Source: Fallopia convolvulus (Eukaryota; Streptophyta; Magnoliopsida; Caryophyllales; Polygonaceae). From it: DNA of 64,000 nt. The notes beneath the pieces are model-generated. The model had not been told where the DNA came from. It made no database searches and saw only the letters and a list, made by a program, of their open reading frames with translations. This document shows positions 1-10,510 of the stretch, piece after piece; positions within the stretch are counted from its first letter, which is position 1; the number at the start of each line of letters is the position of its first letter. A program made the position numbers and the translations under genes. The stretch is from the NCBI GenBank assembly GCA_964016875.1, contig OZ024719.1, positions 28,339,877 through 28,403,876 of the forward strand, in the 5' to 3' direction.

Positions 1-1
1 G

Positions 2-316
2 GGTCCGACGTTCCCCGAAGTCGACCCAGCAAGAAGATCGACTCCTTCACCACGGACCGAGGTTGAGAGCAACTCGGGACCGACGTACCCATACCTCGAT
101 TCGACTCCTTTGCCTCGGACCGAGATCCACAACATCGGGTCCGAATGGTGCCCAAGTCGGTCCAACAAGGAAATGATGCAAGTGAAGTGGGGAAGTCCAA
201 AGAGGTTGATCCAAGCAAGATTCAAGGTGCAACAATTCTTCCATATCCCTCGAAGAAGCCGAAAGATGTTGTTGAGAATAAGTTCAAGAGGTTTCTCAAA
301 CTCTTGCAAGGCTTGA
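2..316 (+). pseudogene. gag: Athila gag, C-terminal end (copy 1)
   Basis: This is the last part of the gag frame, open from the window edge to a stop at 314-316. It is a proline/serine-rich linker that reads through several copies of a palindromic TCGG-CCGA motif. The same frame in copy 2 continues from a full gag with a zinc knuckle, which is how it is identified. From about position 145 the biologically meaningful frame switches by -1 to the protease frame, so the last 170 nt of this frame are an out-of-frame reading of pol. There is no conserved domain in this fragment itself. Confidence 0.7.
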
Positions 317-2898
317 ACATCTCTATCTCATTCACCGATGCATTGAGCGAGATGCCATCTTATGCCAAGTTTTTAAAGGAGATTCTGAGCAAGAAGAGGT
401 CCATAGTTGAAATGCAAGATGAAGTCAAGACCTTGGAGTTACCGCAAAAGCTAGGAGATCCCGGTCGTTTTGCTATCACTATTGGTGTGGGATCTCAAAA
501 CTTCCAAGCCTTGTGTGATCTTGGAGCAAGCACGAGCATCATTCCTTACACCATATGGAAATCCACATCCATGGGTCTCATAGCTCCGGTCAACATGAGG
601 TTAACGATAGCGGATGGGTCGTCCATCGAGCCAATTGGTATCGTCGAGGATTATCCCGTTTGCATTGAAGGCCACTATGTCCCAATCGACTTTGTTGTGG
701 TGGACATGATAGAAGTGCCGGGTGAACCGATTATACTAGGGAGACCTTTCCTTGCTACGGTTGGGGCAATCATTGATGTAAAAAAGGGCCACTTGTCTCT
801 TGACATAGGAGGAAGAGAGATTGAGTTTTTCTTTAGGCCAACTTCAAAAGGGACCGTACATAAGGAATCTAAGATGATCCAAGTTCCTCTTGGATTGCAA
901 TGGGAAACCGTTTCTAAGAAGTCAAGGCCAAGGGAGCTTAGGTTGAAAGCCACCCCACAACCTAGAGAAATTGAGATAGAGCACCAAGGTCTAGCCCTCA
1001 ATATGATTGAGCATGAGCAATTGGAGGAAAGGATGTCTTATTTGGAGGTGTTCAAGGCCGAGAAAGAAGAAGTTCAAGCACCACCGGAACCATCTCAAGA
1101 ACTCAAGGAGCTTCCAAAAGATTTGAGGTACGCATTTCTTGGTCCCAACTCTTCTTTACCCGTAATCATAAATGCCAACTTGAATGATGATGAGGAGTCT
1201 AAGTTGTTAGAGGTTCTAAGAAAACATAGAGGAGCTTTAGGGTATTCACTAGAGGAACTAAAGTGAATCTCTCCCTCAATTTGCATGCATAGGATTTATA
1301 TGGAGGAAAACCATAAGCCCACTATTGAACCACAAAGAAGATTAAACCCTAACATGAAAGAAGTGGTAAAGAGTGAAATACTTAGGATGTTGGATGCGAG
1401 AATCATCTTCCCAATTTCCGATAGCAAGTATGTGTGTCCCGTGCATGTAGTTCCTAAGAAAGGAGGTCTCACCGTTGTGCAAAATGAAAAGGGAGAAATG
1501 ATACCTATGAGAACCACAACAAAATGGCGTATGTGTATTGATAACCGTAAGCTTAATAGTGGCACTCGCAAAGACCATTTTCCTCTTCCTTTTATAGACC
1601 AAGTCCTAGAAAGATTAGCACAACATGAATATTTTTGCTACCTTGACGGGTATAGCGGGTTTTGGCAAATCCCTATTCATCCCGATGATCAAGAGAAGAC
1701 GACATTCACATGTCCTTATGGGACTTTTGCCTATAGACGCATGCCTTTTGGTTTATGTAATACGCCGACAACATTTCAAAGATGCATGATGTCCATCTTC
1801 TCCGATATGGTTGAGGATATAGTAGAAGTGTTTATGGATGATTTCTCCGTCTATGGTTCCTCATTTGATGTTTGCTTAGCTAACTTAGACAAGGTTTTGA
1901 CTAGATGTGAGGAGACTAGCTTGGTGCTTAATTGGGAAAAATGTCACTTCATGGTGAAGGAGGGTATAGTGCTAGGACACCTAGTTTCTAGTAGGGGGAT
2001 AGAAGTAGATAAAGCTAAAGTTGAAATAATTGAAAAACTACCTCCTCCCTCTTGTGTTCGTGATGTTAGGAGTTTCTTAGGTCATGCGGGATTTTATAGA
2101 CGGTTCATCAAGGATTTTTCTAAAATTGCAAAACCATTGTCTAACCTCTTGATGAAGGATGTGCCCTTTGTATTTTCCGAGGATTGCATGAGTTCTTTTT
2201 GTAGGTTGAGAGATGCCTTGATCTCGGCTCCAATAATGGCGGCACCCGATTGGAATCTTCCATTCGAGGTAATGTGTGATGCTAGTGATTTCGCCGTAGG
2301 GGCCGTCCTTGGGCAAAGGAAGGATGGAAAGTTGCATGCCATCTACTACGCAAGCAAAACTTTGGATGAAACTCAGTGCAATTACACAACAATGGAGAAA
2401 GAGTTTCTTGCGATAGTGTTTGCATTTGAGAAATTCCGTTCATATCTTGTGGGATCAAAGGTGGTAGTCTTCACGGACCATGCGACAATCAAATACCTCA
2501 TGAAGAAGAAAGATGCAAAGCCGAGGCTTCTAAGGTGGATGCTCCTTCTCCAAGAGTTTGACCATGAGATCAAGGACAAAACCGGTGCGGAAAATGTGGT
2601 AGCGGATCATCTATCCCGTTTGCCCATCGAGTACATGTTGGAGATGGAGGATGGTTTGACTATAGATGATTCAAGAGCAGATGAAGTTCTCATGAGCGGA
2701 AAGGAGGAAAGGAAAGGTGGATCGACGAACCGAGTAAGTCGGGCCCGAGGTTCAGAACATCGGACCGAAGGCAAGGCAAGTACGAGTGAGTCGGGACCGA
2801 GGACTTCAACATCGGGCCCGAGTGACCTGTGTGTCTGCGAAGCTGGACCGGCGTCCAACCATGTCGGGATCGGTACACTTCAATGTCGGTCCGTGTAA
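145..2898 (+). pseudogene. pol: Athila protease - reverse transcriptase - RNase H (one internal stop)
   Basis: This is one reading frame interrupted by a single TGA at 1264-1266. In order it holds an aspartic protease with CDLGASTSIIP near 511-545, a reverse transcriptase (WRMCIDNRKLN near 1525, catalytic FMDD at 1831-1842), and an RNase H (FEVMCDASDFAVG near 2262, ending at VADHLSRLP near 2600-2630). The stop falls between protease and RT, where a glycine is usual in this family, so it is probably a single G-to-T change. After RNase H the frame runs through a 160-bp spacer full of TCGGGCCCGA-type motifs and ends at TAA 2896-2898. The protein would copy the element's RNA into DNA in cytoplasmic particles. 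It is probably inactive as a polyprotein, although each catalytic motif is intact. Confidence 0.9.
2739..2894 (+). repeat. Palindromic TCGG-CCGA motif array between RNase H and integrase
   Basis: Copies of TCGGGCCCGA or close variants start at 2739, 2760, 2791, 2812, 2843, 2864 and 2886, so steps are 21, 31, 21, 31, 21 and 22 bp. Spacers between motifs are not alike, so this is not an ordinary tandem repeat. The array lies in an inter-domain linker of pol and ends in the TAA that separates RNase H from integrase. Confidence 0.85.
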
Positions 2899-2943
2899 GA
2901 AAGTAAGTTTCCTAGCTCGATTTCCATTCCTTCTCGTTCTCAA

Positions 2944-4299
2944 TTGATTGATTCTTTCTCTCCCACTGGCCTTCTTTCTATTAGTGCCGTAAGACGAGGG
3001 GTTTTCCCTTGGTTTGCGGATTTTGCTAACTTTGCCGTAGGGGGAGTGATCCCACCAAATTTGTCTTATCAAGCTAGGAAGAAATTCTTACATGATGCTA
3101 GACAATATTTTTGGGATGATCCATATCTCTACAAGGAAGGGCGTGATCAAATCTATAGACGGTGTGTGTCAAGTGAAGAGGTTGAGAGCATAATTCACCA
3201 TTGCCACTCCTTGCCTACGGGGGGTCACGCTAAGAGTTCCAAAACCACCTCAAAAATTCTTCAATGTGGTTATTATTGGCCAACCATGTTCAAGGATGTG
3301 CATGATTATGTGAGGAAGTGTGAGGAGTGCCAAAGAGAGGGGAACCTATCAAGGAGGAATGAGACTCCTCAAACTGGCATTCTAGAAGTTGAGTTATTTG
3401 ATGTATGGGGTATTGACTTCATGGGAACATTTCCCACATCGGGGCCTTACAAGTACATCTTGGTAGCCGTGGACTATGTCTCAAAATGGGTGGAGGCCAT
3501 ACCAACAAGAACCAATGATGCTAAGGTGGTGATGAAGTTTTTGAAAAGCAACATTTTTGCAAGGTTTGGTGTGCCTAGGGTTCTCATAAGTGATGGCGGA
3601 CCTCATTTCATTGAGAGGTGCTTCGAAAATGTGTTGATCAAGTATGGGGTGTCTCATCGAGTTGCTACTCCTTATCATTCTCAAACAAGCGGGCAAGTCG
3701 AGGTGTCAAACCGTCAAATCAAGGCTATCTTGGAGAAGACCGTATCTCGATCAAGGAAAGATTGGGCCTCTAAGCTCGATGATGCACTTTGGGCTTATAG
3801 AACCGCCTTCAAGACACCTTTGGGAACTACACCCTTCAATCTAGCTTATGGCAAAGCATGTCATCTTCCGGTAGAGCTTGAGCACAAGGCGAAATGGGCA
3901 CTCAAAGAGATGAATTGGGATATCAACTTGGCCGGTGAGAAAAGGTTTCTAGAACTTCATGAGTTGGGGGAATTGAGGTTGAAGGCCTATGAGAACTCCA
4001 AGCTATACAAGGAGAAGACCAAGAAGTGGCATGATAGGAAGTTAATTCCAAAGACCTATCAAACCGGTGACAAGGTTCTCCTTTTCAATTCAAGGCTTAA
4101 ACTTTTCCCCGGGAAGTTAAGGACTAGGTGGAGCGGACCATTTGTGGTCCACCGGATCTATGCTCATGGTGCGGTGGACTTGGTTGATGAACAAGGACAT
4201 ATTTTCAAAGTGAATGGTCATCGAGTGAAGAAGTTCTATGACAAGGACGGTCCAAACGAAGAAGTTAGAGCCTCATGGGCTCTCGTCCTCGCCGATTGA
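2944..4299 (+). CDS. int: Athila integrase (complete core)
   Basis: The frame is the same as the upstream RT frame and is separated from it by a stop in the spacer. It encodes an N-terminal zinc-binding HHCC region (histidines in IHHCHSLPTGGH near 3190-3230, CEECQ near 3325), then the catalytic core with the D in WGIDFMG, the D in SDGGPHF and the E in GQVEVSNRQ. Exactly 35 residues separate the last two, matching the DD35E signature. The C-terminal part has a GPFVVHRIYAHGAVDL-type strand region, and I see no chromodomain, which fits the Athila lineage. It would insert the double-stranded cDNA into host DNA. The first methionine at 2944 is arbitrary; the natural product would be cut from a polyprotein. 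Confidence 0.9.
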   Translation: MIDSFSPTGLLSISAVRRGVFPWFADFANFAVGGVIPPNLSYQARKKFLHDARQYFWDDPYLYKEGRDQIYRRCVSSEEVESIIHHCHSLPTGGHAKSSKTTSKILQCGYYWPTMFKDVHDYVRKCEECQREGNLSRRNETPQTGILEVELFDVWGIDFMGTFPTSGPYKYILVAVDYVSKWVEAIPTRTNDAKVVMKFLKSNIFARFGVPRVLISDGGPHFIERCFENVLIKYGVSHRVATPYHSQTSGQVEVSNRQIKAILEKTVSRSRKDWASKLDDALWAYRTAFKTPLGTTPFNLAYGKACHLPVELEHKAKWALKEMNWDINLAGEKRFLELHELGELRLKAYENSKLYKEKTKKWHDRKLIPKTYQTGDKVLLFNSRLKLFPGKLRTRWSGPFVVHRIYAHGAVDLVDEQGHIFKVNGHRVKKFYDKDGPNEEVRASWALVLAD

Positions 4300-6053
4300 T
4301 CCTATACATGCCATTGAAGAATAAGAAATTGTGAGCTTTTCATACTCTTCTCTCTTGCTTTTAAGTTTTGATTTCCTTGTTTGATGGGGACATCAAAAGT
4401 TTAAGTATGGGGTGGGGGTAAGTGTGTTCATGATTTCACTTGTTTATGTTTGTTTGTTATTTTGAGGATATTTAGTTTGTGTTTCTAGTTTGTATGTGGG
4501 ATGTTTGCTTATTGGTTTGTGGTTTGATGAAAGACATGGATGATTGATTTGGTCTTGAATGGATGAGTTTTTGGTTTTAGAGAAATTTTTGCAAAAATTC
4601 AAAAATTCAAAAAAAAAAAAATTTGAAAAATGGTGTTAAAAACAACAAAAAGATTTTGTGTTTTGTAGGTTTTGGACTAGAAATTCCCATCTTAGATTGC
4701 CAAAATAAAAGCTAATGATGATGTGAGCATGTAAATTCCTTTGCATATTTTTGGATAGTTTAGCCTCTAAAATGATGTTGCTTTTGATGTGATCATGATA
4801 TCTTGCTTATTTTATTGAACATGTGAGTTCTAGGATGAGTTCTTATGCAACTAAGTATGAGTGACCCTTGTGAGATTGATTTTTGGCCATTTTAGGGATT
4901 CTTGTTCATATTTGCATATCCCTCATGTTTCTTGTGTGATTAGCTCATTCATGCTTAGTAAAACTTGCTATTGCGGTGTTTATCTATTTTCCAAGACCGT
5001 CATGAGAATTGTCATAAGCATTGTCACATTGATTTTGAACTTTATTCTTCTAGTCACATAATTGTTCCATATCCTACCATGAAGTTAATCCTTTGTTTGA
5101 AGCCCCGTTCTAGCCTAAGCCTTTGTTTGAAACTCCTCAAAAATATTATTCCTAGCCTTATATGACTTGACCCTTATGGGATTGGACTTTAGAAGAGAGG
5201 TTTGGATTGTATTTGAAGAGTTGAGATTCTCTTGGGTTTAAGGGCAAAGAATGGTGTTATGAATCATGTGGGTAGTGCATCTTTGTTGTACAAAAATGAA
5301 AAAAAGAAAGAAAAGAAAGAAAGAAAATGTTGGAAATGTAAAGTGGAATAAAGCAAAGAGCTTAAGTGAAGAAAATGGTCCGACCGAGTTACAAGCAACA
5401 TCGGGCCCGATGTCATAAGAAAGTCGGTCCAAATGTAGAAAGTGTTGAAAATCCAACAAAAAGCATAAGAGCAAAGATGAAGTGGAATGTTAAGTGAAGT
5501 TTTGGGTTGAAAGGAAAAAAAATGTTAAGTCTTTTGGGTGAGTGTGAAAGTAATTGTGGAATTTTGGTGAAGTGGTGAGAGTTTAGGTTGTTCAATCCCC
5601 ATTGTAAGCACCACAAGACCAAATAATTCCCACCTTGAGAAATACCAAAAGCCCCATTACAACCCGACCGAATGGAACCTCTTTGAGGACCTCCATTGAG
5701 CCAAGTTCAAAATTCTTTGTGTACTTTGCATTAGGCATCTCTAGGTGGAGGAATTAGTGATATTAGCTTCAATATTAAAGTCCTTACTTGCATGATTTTT
5801 GAGCTTGAGTGTTCATTGCTAAACCCAAACACATGATGAGTGATACACATTCACATATCCCTAAAGTTAGGCTTAGTTGCATTGACTTTATTCCTTGGAA
5901 CACTTAATCATGTGTGATGATGTAATCTCGCTTGAATATCAATCACTTGTGCTTAAAATGTGTTTTCATACGAGGCTTTACTTGAAGATTATGTTTCGGT
6001 CTTGCTTACATTGTTATTGCTTGAGGACAAGCAAGTTTAAGTATGGGGTATTT
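4300..6053 (+). other. Athila 3' non-coding region with two polypurine-like tracts
   Basis: No credible ORF lies between integrase and the 3' LTR; an env-like gene, found in some Athila elements, is absent or unrecognisable. The region is AT-rich, with an A-run near 4610-4621 and a GA-rich low-complexity stretch at 5290-5330. A short group of palindromic motifs sits at 5376-5431. The sequence GTTTAAGTATGGGGT occurs twice: at about 4400-4414, just after integrase, and at about 6035-6049, next to the LTR. Confidence 0.75.
6040..6053 (+). other. Polypurine tract of Athila copy 1
   Basis: AGTATGGGGTATTT lies immediately before the TGATG start of the LTR. This is the expected position for the primer of plus-strand DNA synthesis. 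Confidence 0.75.
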
Positions 6054-6340
6054 TGATGTCTCTCTATTTGGTGGTGTTTTCATATGTGATTTCCTTTGTA
6101 AATATGTTTCTTTTTCCCCTTTTCTTGTGCGTTTTGTTCCTTTTTAGCTTAGTTCCCGTATTTCTATGAGATTCGGAGACTATGCGCATTTTATGTGTTT
6201 TGTAGGTAATTTGGCATGAATCGAGGATCGATTGGAAGGAGGGTCGAGACATGGAGCAAAGGCCGAGCTAAAGCGGGAAAGAGAGGAGCAAGCCATGAAG
6301 AAGAACAAGAGAAGCCAACAAGAAGAAGGTGGAACGAGGT

Positions 6341-6440
6341 CTGGACCGAGTTGCAACCACGTCGGGCCCGACTTTGAAGTTTCCAACCTCGGACCGAGAT
6401 GCACAGTAACTCGGGCCCGAGTTCCTCCGTGTCGGTCCGA
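6341..6440 (+). repeat. Palindromic motif array in the LTR (first)
   Basis: CTGGACCGA at 6341, TCGGGCCCGA at 6362, TCGGACCGA at 6389, TCGGGCCCGA at 6411 and TCGGTCCGA at 6432 are spaced 21-27 bp apart. The diverged LTR copy keeps the same order near 38119-38216 while the sequence between motifs has changed. Confidence 0.85.
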
Positions 6441-7214
6441 GTCGGTCACCGAACTACTTGGGCTCCAAGGCAAGAAATTTATGGACTTCCACTTTTGCCC
6501 CTCATCTAATCTATAAAAGGCCCTCTTGTCTTCTAAGAAAGGGTTCCCTCTCATACACACAAAAAGGGGGTTCCAAGGGAACCAAGAAGATACTTGGAGA
6601 GCAAGGAGGAAGGAGAGAAGGAGGAAGAGAGAGAGAATCGACCAAGAGAGGAAGACTTGATAGGTTTTGTTGGTAGATTTGCTTTGATTTGCTTTGTTCT
6701 TGTGGATTTGAAAACCCTTGATTGGAATTTGTGGATTGTTTTGGATTTGAATGAAACTTTGCTTTGTTTTGAGATTGATTATGATGATTGCTTTCCCTTT
6801 TGATTTGATTGCTTTCTTTTCTTGTCACATGGAGTAGATCTCCTTGATCTTGGGTTATGGGGGAAAACCCTAGCTAGGTTTAGGCTAGAAACCCCAATTC
6901 CATAGCCTTGAGTGTTTGATCTAAGGAACCCACTCTACATAGAGCTACAATTCCTTGCGAAAGTTGGGAATCAAGGCTTGAGATTGGCGAAGTAGCGAAA
7001 GTGAACATGTGTCAATCTCAAGACCTTGCTTCGAAGGGGATTTCCCCAATGATCGAGGTGTAGAAGTGGTTGGAACGAGGGCGAAAGCACTCGATCCTAG
7101 TCCGATCGTCACTCATTGCTTGAATTGGGGTGGAAAAGCCTTAATCTACTAGGGAAGGAACCCAAAAGGCCAAGATCTACTTTTAAATCCTTGAGTTCGA
7201 CATCCCCAGATACC

Positions 7215-7297
7215 TCGGGCCCGACTTACACAGTGTCGGTCCCGACTTCGTCTTGTCGCCAACCTCGGGCCCGACGTGACCTTAGTGTCGGTCCCGA
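7215..7297 (+). repeat. Palindromic motif array in the LTR (second)
   Basis: TCGGGCCCGA at 7215 and 7265 alternates with TCGGTCCCGA at 7236 and 7288. The array is repeated in the LTR tail at about 10260-10342 and in the old LTR copy at 38990-39074, with steps of 21, 29-31 and 23 bp. Confidence 0.85.
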
Positions 7298-7466
7298 CTG
7301 ATTTCTTTGTTTTCCTTTGTTTTATGCCCTCCTTTCTAGCTTCCTAGTATCTAGGCACATCGATCGAGTAGACTTCCCGAGTGTTCGACACCCACCACGT
7401 GCTACAACGGGGTCGGGTTATAAATTGTATCTCTAGACCCTCGCAATCCGAGAGCGATCAAAAGAT

Positions 7467-7484
7467 TGGCGCCGTTTCCGGGGA
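7467..7484 (+). other. Primer binding site (Asp-tRNA type)
   Basis: TGGCGCCGTTTCCGGGGA lies 6 bp after the LTR end. It matches the Athila-type PBS complementary to the 3' end of tRNA-Asp with one apparent mismatch. Confidence 0.85.
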
Positions 7485-7612
7485 GGTCTAAGTGCATTGA
7501 GTGCCAATTTGGTGAGTTTCTTGTGTTTTGGTAGTGATTTGGGTGAGGGAATAGCCCAAACCCTTTGTTTGTTTTTGATTTATTTTGTTTTGTGTTTTTG
7601 TTTCATAGGTGT

Positions 7613-9487
7613 ATGCTAGCTCCTTCCTCCCGAGGAACACTTGAGCTTGAGTTTGTGAGTGATCCGGAAAGTATTCTCAAGGAAGCCCGAAGAAGGAAAA
7701 GGATGGCGAATCAAGCTCTCCATGTTGATGAGGAGTTGGCTCAACTTAGGGCCGAAATGGCTAGATTGCAACTTGAGAGGGACAATCAAGAGGAGGTGGC
7801 AAGAAGAGAACGGGAGCAACGGATGAGAGCCGAGGCTCAACTCAACGCTATACCCCGGAATGCACGCCAATACATGCATCCGGAGTTGAGGGTACCCGAG
7901 CCGGCTATTGTGCTTCCCGAGGTTGCCAAGAATTTTGAGATCAAGACGCAATTCATCTCCCTCATCAAGCGTGATCAATTTGAGGGCCGTGCACATGAGT
8001 GTCCCATAGAGCATGTCAAACGTTTTGTGGATATGTGTGAGACGATCTCTACCGACAAGGAGACATTGGAGTATGTGCTTCTAAAGGCGTTCAAATGGTC
8101 ACTTGGGGGCAAGGCCGCACATTGGCTCTAGAGCCAAGCTCCTAGGTAAATCACAACTTAGAAGACACTCTATGATGCCTTCTTGATGAAGTTCTTCCCG
8201 CCCTCAAAGACAACCGAGCTAAGAAGGAAGATTGCAAGCTTTCAACAAGGTCCGAATGAGCCTCTCTTCGAAGCATGGGACCGTTTCAAGGATATGTTGC
8301 ACCAATGTCCTACTCACGGCCAACAACCATATGTGCTTCAAGACATCTTTTTCCAAGGCATCAACCCGGTAACAAAGGACAAGCTCAATCTCCACACCGA
8401 TTGTGGGTTCATAGACTTGACACCGAATAAGGCTTGGGAGCTACTTGACAAGTTATCCAATTATGAGGCCATGTATGGGGTGAGTCAAGCTAGAAAGGAG
8501 GTGAAAGTTCAAGGTGAAGGTGCAAGGAAGTTATATGATCCAAAGGGAGAAGACATTGATAGGGATGTGAAGCTCCAATTCCTTGAAGGTGAAGTGAGCA
8601 AGCTTAAGAGGCAAGTCCACTACTACAAGCAAAATGCTAGAGCTTGTGAGGAGTGTGGATCCTTTGCACATACTACACAAGTTTGTCCAAATGAGAGCCA
8701 AGTGCGCTTGGCCGAGCGAATTGAGGAGGCAAACTATGTTCGAGGAAATTTCGATGGAAGAGGCAACTTCAACAATGGTGGCAATGGCCGGTGGAACAAC
8801 GGTCAAGCTCAAGGCTACAACAACAACTTCAACCAAAACGAGCCAACGGCGCCACCACCACCATATAGACCACCGGGATTCAATGAGTTACAAACATTTG
8901 CTCAAGAGATGAGAGATGGGTTCAAGGAGATGAGGACCCAATTCAATGAGTTTGGTGCATGGAGGAGGCAAGTCGACAATCAATTTGCTCAACTCGCGAC
9001 TCAAGCCCCGAGAGAGAATGGGAGACTTCCGGGCCGACCCGAGGAGAATCCTCGAGTTCAAAACAATCAAAATGAAGTCCGGGCAATTGGATTGAGAAGT
9101 GGCCGAAACCTACCCGAGCCACACGTGCCTAAGAAGAATGAAGAGAGTTGGACCAACTTACCCAGCAAGTCGGGTCCGACGTTCCCCGAAGTCGACCCAG
9201 CAAGAAGATCGACTCCTTCACCACGGACCGAGGTTGAGAGCAACTCGGGACCGACGTACCCATACCTCGATTCGACTCTTTTGCCTCAGACCGAGATCCA
9301 CAACATCGGGCCCGAATGGTGCCCAAGTCGGTCCAACAAGGAAATGATGCAAGTGAAGTGGGGAAGTCCAAAGAGGTTGATCCAAGCAAGATTCAAGGTG
9401 CAACAATTCTTCCATATCCCTCGAAGAAGCCGAAAGATGTTGTTGAGAACAAGTTCAAGAGGTTTCTTAAACTCTTGCAAGGCTTGA
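7613..9487 (+). pseudogene. gag: Athila gag (three in-frame stops)
   Basis: The ATG at 7613 opens one frame that runs to 9487 with stops at 8129 (TAG), 8147 (TAA) and 8159 (TAG), all within 33 bp. Features in order are a charged, coiled-coil-like N-terminal stretch, the retrotransposon gag core (FFPPSKTTELRRKIASF, DRFKDMLHQCP near 8190-8310), and a CCHC zinc knuckle C-x2-C-x4-H-x4-C (CEECGSFAHTTQVC near 8644-8685). An Asn/Gly-rich tail follows, then a linker carrying palindromic motifs. Gag packages the element RNA into particles. The stop cluster lies where a Trp-rich stretch is usual in this family, so the stops look like point mutations of CAG/TGG codons. The copy could supply only a truncated product. 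Confidence 0.88.
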
Positions 9488-10188
9488 ACATCTCTATCTC
9501 ATTCACCGATGCATTGAGCGAGATGCCATCTTATGCCAAGTTTTTAAAGGAGATTCTGAGCAAGAAAAGGTCCATAGTTGAAATGCAAGATGAAGTCAAG
9601 ACCTTGGAGTTACCGCAAAAGCTAGGAGATCCCGGTCGTTTTGCTATCACTATTGGTGTGGGATCTCAAAACTTCCAAGCCTTGTGTGATCTTGGAGCAA
9701 GCACGAGCATCATTCCTTACACCATATGGAAATCCACATCCATGGGTCTCATAGCTCCGGTCAACATGAGGTTAACGATAGCGGATGGGTCGTCCATCGA
9801 GCCAATTGGTATCGTCGAGGATTATCCCGTTTGCATTGAAGGCCACTATGTCCCAATCGACTTTGTTGTGGTGGACATGATAGAAGTGCCGGGTGAACCG
9901 ATTATACTAGGGAGACCTTTCCTTGCTACGGTTGGGGCAATCATTGATGTAAAAAAGGGCCACTTGTCTCTAGACATTGGAGGAAGAGAGATTGAGTTTT
10001 TCTTTAGGCCAACTTCAAAAGGGGCCGTACATAAGGAAGATAAGATGATCCAAGTTCCTCTTGGTTTGCAATGGGAAGCCATTTCTAAGAAGTCAAGGCC
10101 AAGGGAGCTTAGGTTGAAAGCCACCCCACCACCTAGAGAAATTGAGATAGAGCGCCAAGGTCTAGCCCTCAATATGATTGAGTCTTAA
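9316..10188 (+). pseudogene. pro: Athila protease, truncated at the deletion junction
   Basis: The frame is -1 relative to gag and overlaps its end by 172 nt. It carries the aspartic protease motif CDLGASTSIIP and the downstream ILGRPFLAT strand. It is nearly identical to copy 1 up to about 10184, where it fuses to LTR sequence and stops at 10186-10188. RT and later domains are absent, so it cannot be autonomous. Confidence 0.88.
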
Positions 10189-10504
10189 TCTACTAGGGAA
10201 GGAACCCAAAAGCCCAAGATCTACTTTTAAATCCTTGAGTTCGACATCCCCAGATACCTCGGGCCCGACTTACACAGTGTCGGTCCCGACTTCCTCTTGT
10301 CGCCAACCTCGGGCCCGACGTGACCTTAGTGTCGGTCCCGACTGATTTCTTTGTTTTCCTTTGTTTTATGCCCTCCTTTCTAGCTTCCTAGTATCTAGGC
10401 ACATCGATCGAGTAGACTTCCCGAGTGTTCGACACCCACCACGTGCTACAACGGGGTCGGGTTATAAATTGTATCTCTAGACCCTCGCAATTCGAGAGCG
10501 ATCA
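10185..10504 (+). repeat. Athila LTR 3' tail
   Basis: This corresponds to about 7139-7460 of the complete LTR with roughly three single-base differences. It ends GATCA and is followed by CCTTT of the CACTA element; CCTTT is the expected target duplication, but its partner would be off-window to the left. Confidence 0.9.
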
Positions 10505-10510
10505 CCTTTC

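Larger units (their letters stand above)
1..7460 (+). mobile_element. Athila-type Ty3/gypsy retrotransposon, copy 1 (left part off-window)
   Basis: This copy runs from the end of gag through protease, RT, RNase H and integrase, then a 1.75-kb non-coding 3' region, a polypurine tract and a complete LTR. The Athila assignment rests on the RT sequence style (WRMCID, RKDHFPLPFIDQ, FMDD), the protease motif CDLGASTS, the long LTR and an Asp-type primer site after the LTR. The 5' LTR and most of gag lie upstream of position 1. Positions 1-1000 are nearly identical to 9173-10180 of copy 2, so the two copies are young or recently recombined. The LTR at 6054-7460 is shared with copy 2, giving a tandem array rather than two separate insertions. 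Confidence 0.93.
6054..7460 (+). repeat. Athila LTR, shared between copies 1 and 2 (1407 bp)
   Basis: The LTR starts TGATGTC after the polypurine tract and ends GCGATCA six bases before a primer binding site. It therefore serves as the 3' LTR of copy 1 and the 5' LTR of copy 2. Its last 320 bp recur at 10186-10504 with about three differences, and a diverged, truncated copy lies at 37969-39236. It contains two arrays of palindromic motifs, at 6341-6440 and 7215-7297. Confidence 0.9.
6054..10504 (+). mobile_element. Athila copy 2, internally deleted (LTR - gag - protease - LTR tail)
   Basis: The 5' LTR (6054-7460), primer site, gag and protease are present. Within the protease C-terminal region, at about 10184, the sequence jumps directly into the last 320 bp of an LTR. 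RT, RNase H, integrase, the 3' non-coding region and about 1.1 kb of the 3' LTR are missing. The junction has little homology (one or two bases), which points to end-joining rather than homologous recombination. The element ends GATCA at 10504 and abuts the CACTA coding sequence. Confidence 0.9.

Noticed and set aside
4300..6053. An env-like gene downstream of Athila integrase
   Set aside because: No frame longer than about 80 codons and no signal-peptide plus membrane-segment pattern; the region appears non-coding.
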